Source: Acidobacteriaceae bacterium (GTDB lineage Bacteria > Acidobacteriota > Terriglobia > Terriglobales > Acidobacteriaceae). From it: a stretch of DNA of 12,838 nucleotides. Positions 1 to 6,016 of this stretch are shown here, one piece after another. A program made the position numbers and the translations under genes. Every line of letters begins with the position of its first letter. The first letter of the stretch is position 1. The notes beneath the pieces were generated by a model. The model ran no database searches and was not told where the DNA came from. It saw only the letters and a program-made list of their open reading frames with translations. The DNA lies in assembly GCA_003165855.1 (NCBI GenBank), contig PMXH01000529.1, forward strand, positions 1 through 12,838, read 5' to 3'.

Positions 1-1
1 G

Positions 2-463
2 CTCGATCCCAGCGGCCACGTCAATCTCTCCCCCAAAGGCCTCGACACATTCCGCATCCTCGGCCCGACCACCGTCGCTTACGTGGATTTCAACGGCAGC
101 GGCGTCGAATCGATCGCTCACCTGCAAGAGAACGGACGAATCGTCCTGATGTTCTGCGCCTTCCAGGGACCGCCCAACATTTTCCGTCTGTATGGCCGCG
201 GCCGCGTGGTCGAACCGCGCGACGCGGAGTTTGCCGCGCTCGCCGCTTCTTTCCCCGATCACGAGAACGCCCGCTCGATCATCGTCGTCGAACTCACTCG
301 CGTCACCGATTCCTGTGGATACGGCGTTCCTCTTTTCAAGTATGAAGGCGAGCGCGAACAGCTCCACGCCTGGGCCCGCCACCGTGGTCCGGAGGGATTG
401 AAGGCCTACCGCGAGCAGAAGAACCGCCGCAGCATCGACGGCCTTCCGGGAGTTTCCGGCTAG
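2..463 (+). CDS. Pyridoxamine 5'-phosphate oxidase family protein, 5' partial
   Basis: The reading frame is open from base 2 to the TAG at 461-463, giving 153 visible residues. The gene is cut by the window edge, so its true start is not here. An in-frame GTG at 83 is internal, because the 27 codons before it read as conserved family sequence (LDPSGHVNLSPKGLDTFRIL). Segments such as AHLQENGRIVLMFCAF and PPNIFRLYGRGRVV are typical of the putative PNPOx-like split-barrel flavoproteins (PF01243). Members are cytoplasmic and bind FMN or a related cofactor; most have unknown substrates, and this subgroup is not the pyridoxine-pathway PdxH. Probably 25-35 N-terminal residues are missing, judged by family length. 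The next gene starts 71 bases downstream with its own ribosome-binding site. Family assignment is firm; biochemical role is unknown. Confidence 0.85.
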   Translation, partial: LDPSGHVNLSPKGLDTFRILGPTTVAYVDFNGSGVESIAHLQENGRIVLMFCAFQGPPNIFRLYGRGRVVEPRDAEFAALAASFPDHENARSIIVVELTRVTDSCGYGVPLFKYEGEREQLHAWARHRGPEGLKAYREQKNRRSIDGLPGVSG

Positions 464-523
464 CACTTTCCGCAGCGCTTCGCGGCGGAATTTGAATTCA
501 ATCATTTGAGAGAACCATTCCAG

Positions 524-530
524 AAGGAGG
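524..530 (+). promoter_or_regulatory. Ribosome-binding site of the DUF4440 gene
   Basis: AAGGAGG ends four bases before the ATG at 535. It is a consensus Shine-Dalgarno site and fixes that start. A perfect 10-base palindrome, TTGAATTCAA, lies just upstream at 492-501; its role is unknown. Confidence 0.8.
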
Positions 531-534
531 CCGT

Positions 535-1011
535 ATGAAGTCTTCTTGGCTTTTCTGTGCTGTTCTCCTTATCGTCGTGGCCGCTATCCCTGTTGCGGCC
601 CAGGCTCCGGCCGCACCAAAGAGTCCCACTCCTCTCGAGCAAACTCTCATCACCAGCGAGAAAACTCTGATCGAAGCGAAGAAGAAGGATGACGGCGCAT
701 TCTTCAAGCGCACGTTGAGCGAGGATTTCTCCCTGGTGGGCGTCGACGGGATATTGCTGCAAGGGCACGATGCGGCGGATAGCATGGGAGAACCGGACTT
801 GCTGGAGTTGACTCCCTACGACATGAAAGTGGTCGCGGTGAACGACGGCGTCGCCGTCGTCACCTACGATGCCGTCGTCCGCGTAGCTCCTGCCGAGGAC
901 CAGGGCCCTCCGCCGCGATATCAGCATTTCAGCTCGGTGTGGGTGAAGCAGGGAGACCAGTGGAAGCTGAAGTTTCATCAAACCACGGCCGCGCATTGGG
1001 GCGACTGGTAG
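535..1011 (+). CDS. Secreted DUF4440 / NTF2-like protein
   Basis: This encodes 158 residues. The first 22 form a signal peptide: K2, a hydrophobic run over 6-20, and a probable cleavage after VAA at residue 22. There is no lipobox, so the mature protein should be periplasmic or secreted. The rest matches the DUF4440/SnoaL-like NTF2 fold: an N-terminal helix with E-K-T-L-I-E-A-K-K-K-D-D, then the stretch FFKRTLSEDFSLVGVDG, then alternating strands ending in HFSSVWVKQGDQWKLKFHQT. That last segment is the typical closing beta-strand pair. NTF2-like proteins are small cone-shaped domains that bind ligands or catalyse varied reactions, so no substrate can be assigned. The start is set by the strong ribosome-binding site at 524-530. 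It appears to be a single-gene unit between the flavoprotein and DUF1579 genes. Confidence 0.8.
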   Translation: MKSSWLFCAVLLIVVAAIPVAAQAPAAPKSPTPLEQTLITSEKTLIEAKKKDDGAFFKRTLSEDFSLVGVDGILLQGHDAADSMGEPDLLELTPYDMKVVAVNDGVAVVTYDAVVRVAPAEDQGPPPRYQHFSSVWVKQGDQWKLKFHQTTAAHWGDW

Positions 1012-1041
1012 CAGTTTGAATTTATTCTCCTAGGAGGCGTC

Positions 1042-1078
1042 ATCCCGAAACGCGGCGTACTTCAGCCGCGTGAGGGAT
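1042..1078. repeat. Nested-hairpin intergenic element, CATCC...GGAT type
   Basis: Outer arms ATCCC (1042-1046) and GGGAT (1074-1078) enclose a six-base inner stem, CGCGGC (1051-1056) with GCCGCG (1065-1070). The layout matches the element at 10261-10295 and resembles the GTCATCCTGAGC...GGATCT intergenic repeats common in acidobacterial genomes. It lies 30 bases after the DUF4440 stop. A perfect palindrome, CTCCTAGGAG, sits just before it at 1027-1036. Confidence 0.6.
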
Positions 1079-1140
1079 CTCCCGCTTAACCGGCCCAATG
1101 CGTAAGCCAAACAGCACCACTACGCCACAGGCCGCCTTCA

Positions 1141-1169
1141 TTGACTCGCCGCCAGGCCGCAGCTAGAAT
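1141..1169 (+). promoter_or_regulatory. Sigma70-type promoter of the DUF1579 gene
   Basis: TTGACT (1141-1146) and TAGAAT (1164-1169) are separated by exactly 17 bases. Each differs from consensus at one position. Transcription would start near 1176 and give a leader of about 70 bases before the ATG at 1246. This argues against the upstream in-frame start at 1141, which would lie inside the promoter. Confidence 0.75.
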
Positions 1170-1233
1170 CCGCGTGCTGGGGCGTAGGGCGATTCATCCT
1201 TCGCCTGGCCCAAAGAGACAGTCGAATACATTT

Positions 1234-1239
1234 GAGGAG
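1234..1239 (+). promoter_or_regulatory. Ribosome-binding site of the DUF1579 gene
   Basis: GAGGAG lies six bases before the ATG at 1246 and supports this start over the in-frame TTG at 1141. Confidence 0.7.
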
Positions 1240-1245
1240 ACGCGC

Positions 1246-1773
1246 ATGAGGCGAGCGGGAATGATCCTAACGGCGGTGTTGGTATTCGCGGCGGCAGCGG
1301 TGGCGCAGATGCAGCCTCCGAAGCCGGGGCCGGAAGTGAAGAAGTTGGACGTGTTCGTCGGCACCTGGATCCTGGACGGCAACATGAAGCCGGGAATGAT
1401 GGGCCCGGGCGGCTCGATGACGGAGAACGAAAAGTGCGAGTGGATGGACGGCGGCTTCTATCTGGTGTGCCACTCCGACTACAAAAGCACCATGGGTAAC
1501 GGCGTCGGCTTGTCCGTCATGGGATATTCCGCCGACGACAAAGCCTACACTTATCGCGAGTTTAACAGCTTCGGCGAGTTCGAGGACTCCAAAGGTATTC
1601 TCGATGGCGATACCTGGACATGGACCAGCGAAGAGAAGATGGGCACCATGACCATGAAGGGCCGGTTCACCATCAAGGTGACCTCAGCCTCGTCGTACAA
1701 CTTCACGTTCGAGATGTCACAGGACGGAACCAAGTGGGGCACGGTGATGGACGGGAAGGCTAGCAAGAAATAG
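1246..1773 (+). CDS. Secreted DUF1579 family protein
   Basis: This encodes 175 residues from ATG 1246. The frame is open back to 1141, but that extension overlaps the promoter and lacks a ribosome-binding site; starting at 1246 puts a clean signal peptide at the N-terminus. The signal peptide is R2-R3, a hydrophobic core over 6-19, and a likely cut after A20. The mature part begins with a P/K-rich lead, then the DUF1579 (PF07617) signature KKLDVFVGTW around residues 32-41, and continues as alternating beta strands. C64 and C75 could form a disulfide in the periplasm. DUF1579 proteins have no settled function; a small beta-barrel resembling lipocalin-like folds is plausible. The gene has its own promoter, so it is probably a single transcription unit. 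Confidence 0.85.
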   Translation: MRRAGMILTAVLVFAAAAVAQMQPPKPGPEVKKLDVFVGTWILDGNMKPGMMGPGGSMTENEKCEWMDGGFYLVCHSDYKSTMGNGVGLSVMGYSADDKAYTYREFNSFGEFEDSKGILDGDTWTWTSEEKMGTMTMKGRFTIKVTSASSYNFTFEMSQDGTKWGTVMDGKASKK

Positions 1774-1831
1774 CCCCTATGAACCGTTAGCTGAGTTCGA
1801 GCCTTGAAGACCATAAGCTGCTTCGCCCCCC

Positions 1832-1854
1832 GCCCTGGGTCAGCACTCCAGGGC
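1832..1854. terminator. Weak hairpin after the DUF1579 gene
   Basis: GCCCTGG (1832-1838) pairs with CCAGGGC (1848-1854) around a nine-base loop. A pyrimidine-rich run follows, but there is no true T tract. It could end DUF1579 transcription before the aspS promoter. Support is modest. Confidence 0.4.
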
Positions 1855-1884
1855 TCGTTCTCCTGCTCCACTCTCCCAACCGTT

Positions 1885-1890
1885 TATAAT
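1885..1890 (+). promoter_or_regulatory. Putative -10 box of the aspS promoter
   Basis: A perfect TATAAT lies 50 bases before the aspS start. No good -35 hexamer is seen at 16-18 bases upstream, so the assignment rests on the -10 alone. Initiation would fall near 1897, with a leader of about 43 bases. Confidence 0.45.
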
Positions 1891-1928
1891 CTTTGGTTCA
1901 GCATTCTCACGCATTTCATATTTACTAT

Positions 1929-1933
1929 AAGGA
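1929..1933 (+). promoter_or_regulatory. Ribosome-binding site deciding the TTG start of aspS
   Basis: AAGGA lies six bases before TTG 1940. The in-frame ATG at 1976 has no such site, and it would also remove the conserved RTH residues at the N-terminus of AspRS. Confidence 0.65.
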
Positions 1934-1939
1934 CACACT

Positions 1940-3799
1940 TTGCTCGATTTCCTAGGCGATTTACGACGAACTCATATGTGCGGGGCGCTGCGCGCTTCCG
2001 ACGCCGGCAAAAAAGCCGTACTCATGGGCTGGGTCAACAAGCGGCGTGACCTGGGCAGCCTTATTTTTGTAGACCTGCGCGACCGCACCGGCATAACCCA
2101 GGTCGTGATCAACGCCGAGCGCGATGCCGCAATTCACGAAAAGACCGAAGCCCTGCGCAACGAGTACGTCATCGCCGTCACCGGCACCGTCAAGCTGCGC
2201 GATGCCAGCACCGTCAACAAGAACATTGCGACCGGCGAAGTCGAACTGGTCGCCGAAGAGTTGCGCATTCTCAACGAATCGAAGCTGCCCCCGTTCCTGC
2301 CCTCGGACACAGCACTCACCAACGAAGAGACGCGCCTGAAGTATCGCTACATCGATCTGCGCCGCGAGGTCATGCAGTTCAACATCGAACTGCGCCACAA
2401 GGTCGCCAAGGCCATCCGGGATTATTTATCGGCGCTGGGATTTTTCGAAATCGAAACGCCTTTCATGACCCGCTCCACGCCCGAAGGCGCGCGCGATTAT
2501 CTCGTCCCCAGCCGCGTGCAGCCCGGAACGTTCTACGCTCTGCCGCAGTCGCCGCAGCTCTTCAAGCAGATTCTGATGATCTCCGGCTTCGACAAATACT
2601 TTCAGATCGTGCGCTGTTTCCGCGACGAAGACCTCCGCGCCGACCGCCAGCCGGAATTCACCCAAATCGATTTGGAGATGTCGTATCCCCAGCCCGAACG
2701 CATCTGGGAAGTAGTCGAAGGATTTCTTACCGCCGCCTTCCACGCTGCCGGATTCGAGATCAAAACTCCGTTCCCGCGCATGGATTACGACGAAGCCATC
2801 CGCCTCTACGGCATCGACAAACCCGACCTGCGCCTGCCCCCGTTCACCGACGTGCGCGAATGCTTTACCCCGGAGAACTTACAAGAGCTGGCCATTCACC
2901 CGAGTCTCCCGGTGGTAGCCCTCCGCACGCCCAAGGTCGGCGAGCTCTCGCGCAAGGAACGCGATGACATCAAGCCTCTGTTTCACTCCAAGGGTGGAGC
3001 AAAGATCTTCGAGGATTTCAAACGCATCGCCAACAAATTTCCCGAAGCCGCAGCCATCGTCGCAAAGAAAACGGGCATGGAAGATGGCGACCTGGTCGTG
3101 CTGGTTGCTGGCTCCGCACAAACCGGTCCCCAGACCGCCATGCCCACGCATCGCAAAGTGACTCCGCCGGAACTCGCGATCTATGCCTCGGCCGGCCTCC
3201 TGCGCCTGTCCCTCGCCCAGAAATACGCCGACCGTCACGGCATTTTCAAAAAGACCGGCGACGCCGCGAAAGACTTCCGCTTTGTGTGGGTGAACAATTT
3301 CCCCATGTTTGAGTGGGACGAAGGCGATAAGCGTTGGAACGCGGCTCACCATCCCTTCACCTCGCCGCACGAAGAAGACATGCCCAAGCTCGAGACCGGC
3401 GTCGAGTCCTTGAACGATCCTCAGTCGCCGCTCAGTTCAGTGCGCGCCCTCGCCTATGACGTGGTGCTGAACGGCACCGAACTCGGCTCGGGCTCCATTC
3501 GTATTCACCGCCAGGACGTGCAGAGCCGAATCTTCCGCGCCCTCGGCATGTCCGAAGAAGAAGCCCGCGCCCGCTTCGGATTCTTTCTCGAAGCCCTCGA
3601 GTACGGCACACCTCCCCACGGTGGCATCGCGCTGGGCCTCGACCGCATCGTCATGATCCTCGCCGGAGCCGAAAGCCTGCGCGAAGTCATCCCTTTCCCC
3701 AAAACCGCCCGCGCCGTCGATTTAATGGTAGACGCGCCCACTCCGGTCAGCGACGCACAGTTGCGCGACTTGGGAATTGCGGTGAGAACGAAAAGCTAG
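1940..3799 (+). CDS. aspS: Aspartate--tRNA ligase (AspRS)
   Basis: This 619-residue cytoplasmic class IIb synthetase activates aspartate with ATP and charges tRNA-Asp. Length and order fit the bacterial type. The N-terminal OB-fold anticodon-binding domain spans about 10-120 (RTHMCG; GWVNKRRDLGSLIFVDLRDR). The catalytic core starts near 150 and carries the QSPQ aspartate-site motif at 203-206. Motif 2 is FRDEDLRADRQPEF from residue 227, with Arg228. The GAD insertion spans roughly 300-420. Motif 3 contains GLDR at 566-569 followed by REVIPFPKT. The start is TTG 1940, chosen for its AAGGA site and because the next ATG (residue 13) falls inside conserved sequence. L38, in the loop where non-discriminating enzymes often carry His, hints at a tRNA-Asp-specific enzyme; that is inference. 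It appears monocistronic, with TATAAT upstream and a hairpin directly after the stop. Confidence 0.97.
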   Translation: MLDFLGDLRRTHMCGALRASDAGKKAVLMGWVNKRRDLGSLIFVDLRDRTGITQVVINAERDAAIHEKTEALRNEYVIAVTGTVKLRDASTVNKNIATGEVELVAEELRILNESKLPPFLPSDTALTNEETRLKYRYIDLRREVMQFNIELRHKVAKAIRDYLSALGFFEIETPFMTRSTPEGARDYLVPSRVQPGTFYALPQSPQLFKQILMISGFDKYFQIVRCFRDEDLRADRQPEFTQIDLEMSYPQPERIWEVVEGFLTAAFHAAGFEIKTPFPRMDYDEAIRLYGIDKPDLRLPPFTDVRECFTPENLQELAIHPSLPVVALRTPKVGELSRKERDDIKPLFHSKGGAKIFEDFKRIANKFPEAAAIVAKKTGMEDGDLVVLVAGSAQTGPQTAMPTHRKVTPPELAIYASAGLLRLSLAQKYADRHGIFKKTGDAAKDFRFVWVNNFPMFEWDEGDKRWNAAHHPFTSPHEEDMPKLETGVESLNDPQSPLSSVRALAYDVVLNGTELGSGSIRIHRQDVQSRIFRALGMSEEEARARFGFFLEALEYGTPPHGGIALGLDRIVMILAGAESLREVIPFPKTARAVDLMVDAPTPVSDAQLRDLGIAVRTKS

Positions 3800-3805
3800 G
3801 GCTTT

Positions 3806-3828
3806 TGTAGCGCCGCCGTCTCGGCGGC
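3806..3828. repeat. TGTRG-hairpin element after aspS
   Basis: The leader TGTAG (3806-3810) is followed by a seven-base perfect stem, GCCGCCG (3812-3818) with CGGCGGC (3822-3828), around the loop TCT. It starts seven bases after the aspS stop. There is no T tract. The same architecture with other stem sequences occurs at 9239, 10774 and 11461. Confidence 0.65.
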
Positions 3829-4037
3829 TTCGCTGTTACGAAGCGCTGCCTCTACTTTATCGAAGTGCCTCCCGCCCCCAGCATAACTTTTTACAACCCT
3901 CCGACATTGTCGTGACACCCCCCTTCACGCGCTTCGCTAGTCTCCAAATTGTCAGCGGTTGCAATACCTAAGCAGGCTAAACATCGGCACCAATGCAAGC
4001 GCTCAAGCCGGCCCTGGGTTATTCGCAATAGCTAAAT

Positions 4038-4044
4038 AAGGAGG
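4038..4044 (+). promoter_or_regulatory. Ribosome-binding site deciding the TTG start of the TIGR03118 gene
   Basis: Consensus AAGGAGG ends five bases before TTG 4050. The TTG begins a canonical signal peptide (MKK plus a hydrophobic core), so this start is well supported. Confidence 0.85.
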
Positions 4045-4049
4045 ACAAC

Positions 4050-5627
4050 TTGAAAAAGACAATCTTGTTATTCGGGCTGCTCATGGCGTTGGCCATTCCG
4101 TCCGGCTTATGGGCCCAAGGCTACTCTCAGACTAATCTGGTCTCCAACGTGGCAGGCGTAGCCACCACCACAGACCCTAACCTTTCTAACCCCTGGGGCA
4201 TTTCGTTCATCGGCGGGGCGCCTTTCTGGATTGCCAACAACAACACCGGCACCTCCACGCTCTATGACGCAACAGGCGCCCCAGATTCGTTGGTAGTGAC
4301 CATACCCGTGGCCGCAAGCAATCCCAACGGCAACTGTAGCCCGGGATGCCCCACCGGAACCATAGCCAACGCCAATGCCACCTACTTCGGCGGTGCGGCG
4401 TTCGTTTTCGATACCGAAGATGGTCTCATCGTCAGCTGGAGCCAAAGCGACAGCACCACCGCCACCATTGCTTTCGATAACTCCAAGAGCGGCGCGGTCT
4501 ACAAAGGTCTCGCCATGCTTGGCACTGACCTTCTGGCCGCAAACTTCAACACTGGCAAAGTCGACGTCTACGATTCCAACTTCGCTCTCACTTCGCTTGC
4601 CGGTTCGTTCACCGATCCCAACCTTCCCGCGGGTCTCGCCCCCCACGGCATCCACGTCATCGGCAACCAGGTCTACGTCGCCTATGCCATGCAGGACGCT
4701 CCCAAGCACGACGCCATGCCCGGCGCCGGCGCGGGACAAGTCGATATCTTCGATAGCAACGGCAACTTCGTAAGCGTCTTCGTCGCCGCTGGCTCCAGCA
4801 ACAACCTCAACGCTCCCTGGGGCGTGGTGGCGGCTCCGTCCAGCTTCGGAACCTTCGCCAACGATATCCTCGTATCGAATTTCGGCGACGGCACCATCAG
4901 CGCCTTCGACACCACCGGAAAGTTTATCGGCCAGCTCACCAACTCTTCGAACGCTACGCTGGTGAACCCCGGCATGTGGGATATGGTCTTCGGCGCTGGC
5001 GGCACCGGCGATCCCGGCACTCTCTATCTCACCGCGGGCGGCAGCATCCAACCCAACTTCCCCGGCGGAGGCAGCGCCACCAGCGTGTTCGCCAGCCTTG
5101 TCCCTGCGAGCTCGGTCACTTCGCCCAATTTCTCTCTGAGTCTCTCGGCGCCAAGCACAACTGTCGCGGCGGGTGGCTCGGCGAACCTTACAATTTCCGC
5201 CGCCGCAGTAGGCGGATTCAACAGTCAGATTTCGCTGACCTGCACCGCGCCCGCTGGTCTGACCTGCGCTTTCAACCCCACGACGATCTCTCCTGGAGGC
5301 ACTGCGTCTACTTTGACCATCACAGCCGCTGCCACCCCCCCGGGCGGTAGTGGAGGCTACGCCGTTCACAGCATGGCCCTGCTGCTTTCCGGTCTGGGAC
5401 TCTTCGGAACGCTTCTGACCACTCGCAGACGCAAACCGCTTACCCGCAAGAGCATTCGATGGATGAGCCTGCTCGGCTTGCTGCTCTTCATCTCACTGTT
5501 CGCTCTCGGATGCGGCGGCAGCAGCTCAAAAACCTCAACGCCGTCCTCGCAGCAGGTCACCGTCATGGTGACAGGCACGGCTGGCTCACTAACTCAAACC
5601 GCTCCTGTAACCGTCACCGTCAACTAA
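4050..5627 (+). CDS. Secreted TIGR03118 family protein with split Ig-like C-terminus
   Basis: This encodes 525 residues. The start is TTG with a consensus ribosome-binding site. A signal peptide (KK, hydrophobic core, likely cut after LWA at residue 22) is followed by a domain over about 25-350. That domain is built of propeller-like repeats (NPWGISF, APHGIHV, APWGVV) and matches the TIGR03118 family, first noted among proteins with PEP-CTERM sorting tails. Residues 360-435 look like an Ig-like/bacterial-repeat domain (NFSLSLSAPSTTVAAGGSANL). The tail then has a hydrophobic segment at 442-458, RRRK at 459-462, a second hydrophobic segment at 471-487, a lipobox-like A-L-G-C ending at C488, and a last beta-rich stretch (VTVMVTGTAG... 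VTVTVN). The protein is exported and probably cell-surface associated; its function is unknown. A strong terminator follows, so it is its own transcription unit. Confidence 0.85.
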   Translation: MKKTILLFGLLMALAIPSGLWAQGYSQTNLVSNVAGVATTTDPNLSNPWGISFIGGAPFWIANNNTGTSTLYDATGAPDSLVVTIPVAASNPNGNCSPGCPTGTIANANATYFGGAAFVFDTEDGLIVSWSQSDSTTATIAFDNSKSGAVYKGLAMLGTDLLAANFNTGKVDVYDSNFALTSLAGSFTDPNLPAGLAPHGIHVIGNQVYVAYAMQDAPKHDAMPGAGAGQVDIFDSNGNFVSVFVAAGSSNNLNAPWGVVAAPSSFGTFANDILVSNFGDGTISAFDTTGKFIGQLTNSSNATLVNPGMWDMVFGAGGTGDPGTLYLTAGGSIQPNFPGGGSATSVFASLVPASSVTSPNFSLSLSAPSTTVAAGGSANLTISAAAVGGFNSQISLTCTAPAGLTCAFNPTTISPGGTASTLTITAAATPPGGSGGYAVHSMALLLSGLGLFGTLLTTRRRKPLTRKSIRWMSLLGLLLFISLFALGCGGSSSKTSTPSSQQVTVMVTGTAGSLTQTAPVTVTVN

Positions 5628-5643
5628 AACAAAACAGCCCCGG

Positions 5644-5673
5644 CAAGGGCGCACTCCGGTGCGCCCTTGTTTT
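5644..5673 (+). terminator. Intrinsic terminator of the TIGR03118 gene
   Basis: An 11-base perfect stem, CAAGGGCGCAC (5644-5654) with GTGCGCCCTTG (5659-5669), has the tetraloop TCCG and runs straight into TTTT. It begins 17 bases after the stop. The A-rich run on its upstream side (5627-5635) may let it also work in reverse. Confidence 0.88.
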
Positions 5674-5748
5674 CTGCCGGTCGCGCGAGTGCAATTCGTA
5701 TCCGAGCAGACCTTCGCAGCTCTAAAGAAAAATCACGATTCGTATCAG

Positions 5749-5768
5749 GGTACGCCTTCAGGCGTACC
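5749..5768. repeat. TTCA-loop hairpin element, copy 1
   Basis: GGTACGCC (5749-5756) and GGCGTACC (5761-5768) form a perfect eight-base stem around TTCA. It shares the core GCC-TTCA-GGC with the next copy. No T tract follows. Confidence 0.6.
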
Positions 5769-5789
5769 GCAAGTGCCGTTTTATCGATC

Positions 5790-5803
5790 GCGCCTTCAGG
5801 CGC
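5790..5803. repeat. TTCA-loop hairpin element, copy 2
   Basis: GCGCC (5790-5794) and GGCGC (5799-5803) pair around TTCA, 22 bases after copy 1. The two form one paired-hairpin unit of a kind often seen between acidobacterial genes. Confidence 0.55.
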
Positions 5804-6016
5804 TGGATTCTGAAATCGGACCTTCACTCTACAGAACCCTAAACTACCGCCCGATTCCCACTCCTGCACTCGTCCCCAAAAAGAACCGCGCCCCGTCACC
5901 GCCACAACACTCCTCCTCGTGCTACAAAAGAATCTGGTTTCCCTTCCCCGCTCGCCTCCGGAATCCGCGCGGGACTCACGCCTCCGAGCCTCATCCCGAT
6001 CACAGGTGGGACTCCC

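Larger units (their letters stand above)
5628..6016. other. 389-base spacer with terminator and TTCA-loop hairpins
   Basis: This spacer holds the intrinsic terminator at 5644-5673 and two hairpins with TTCA loops at 5749-5768 and 5790-5803. A nine-base direct repeat, ATTCGTATC, occurs at 5694-5702 and 5738-5746. The remainder, about 5804-6016, leads to the TonB receptor gene. It shows no clear promoter, RNA or small gene. Confidence 0.6.

Noticed and set aside
4107..5369. 420-residue minus-strand open frame opposite the TIGR03118 gene
   Set aside because: It lies wholly antisense to a well-supported gene and its composition (Gly/Ala/Arg/Val-rich, no domains) is a codon-bias shadow.
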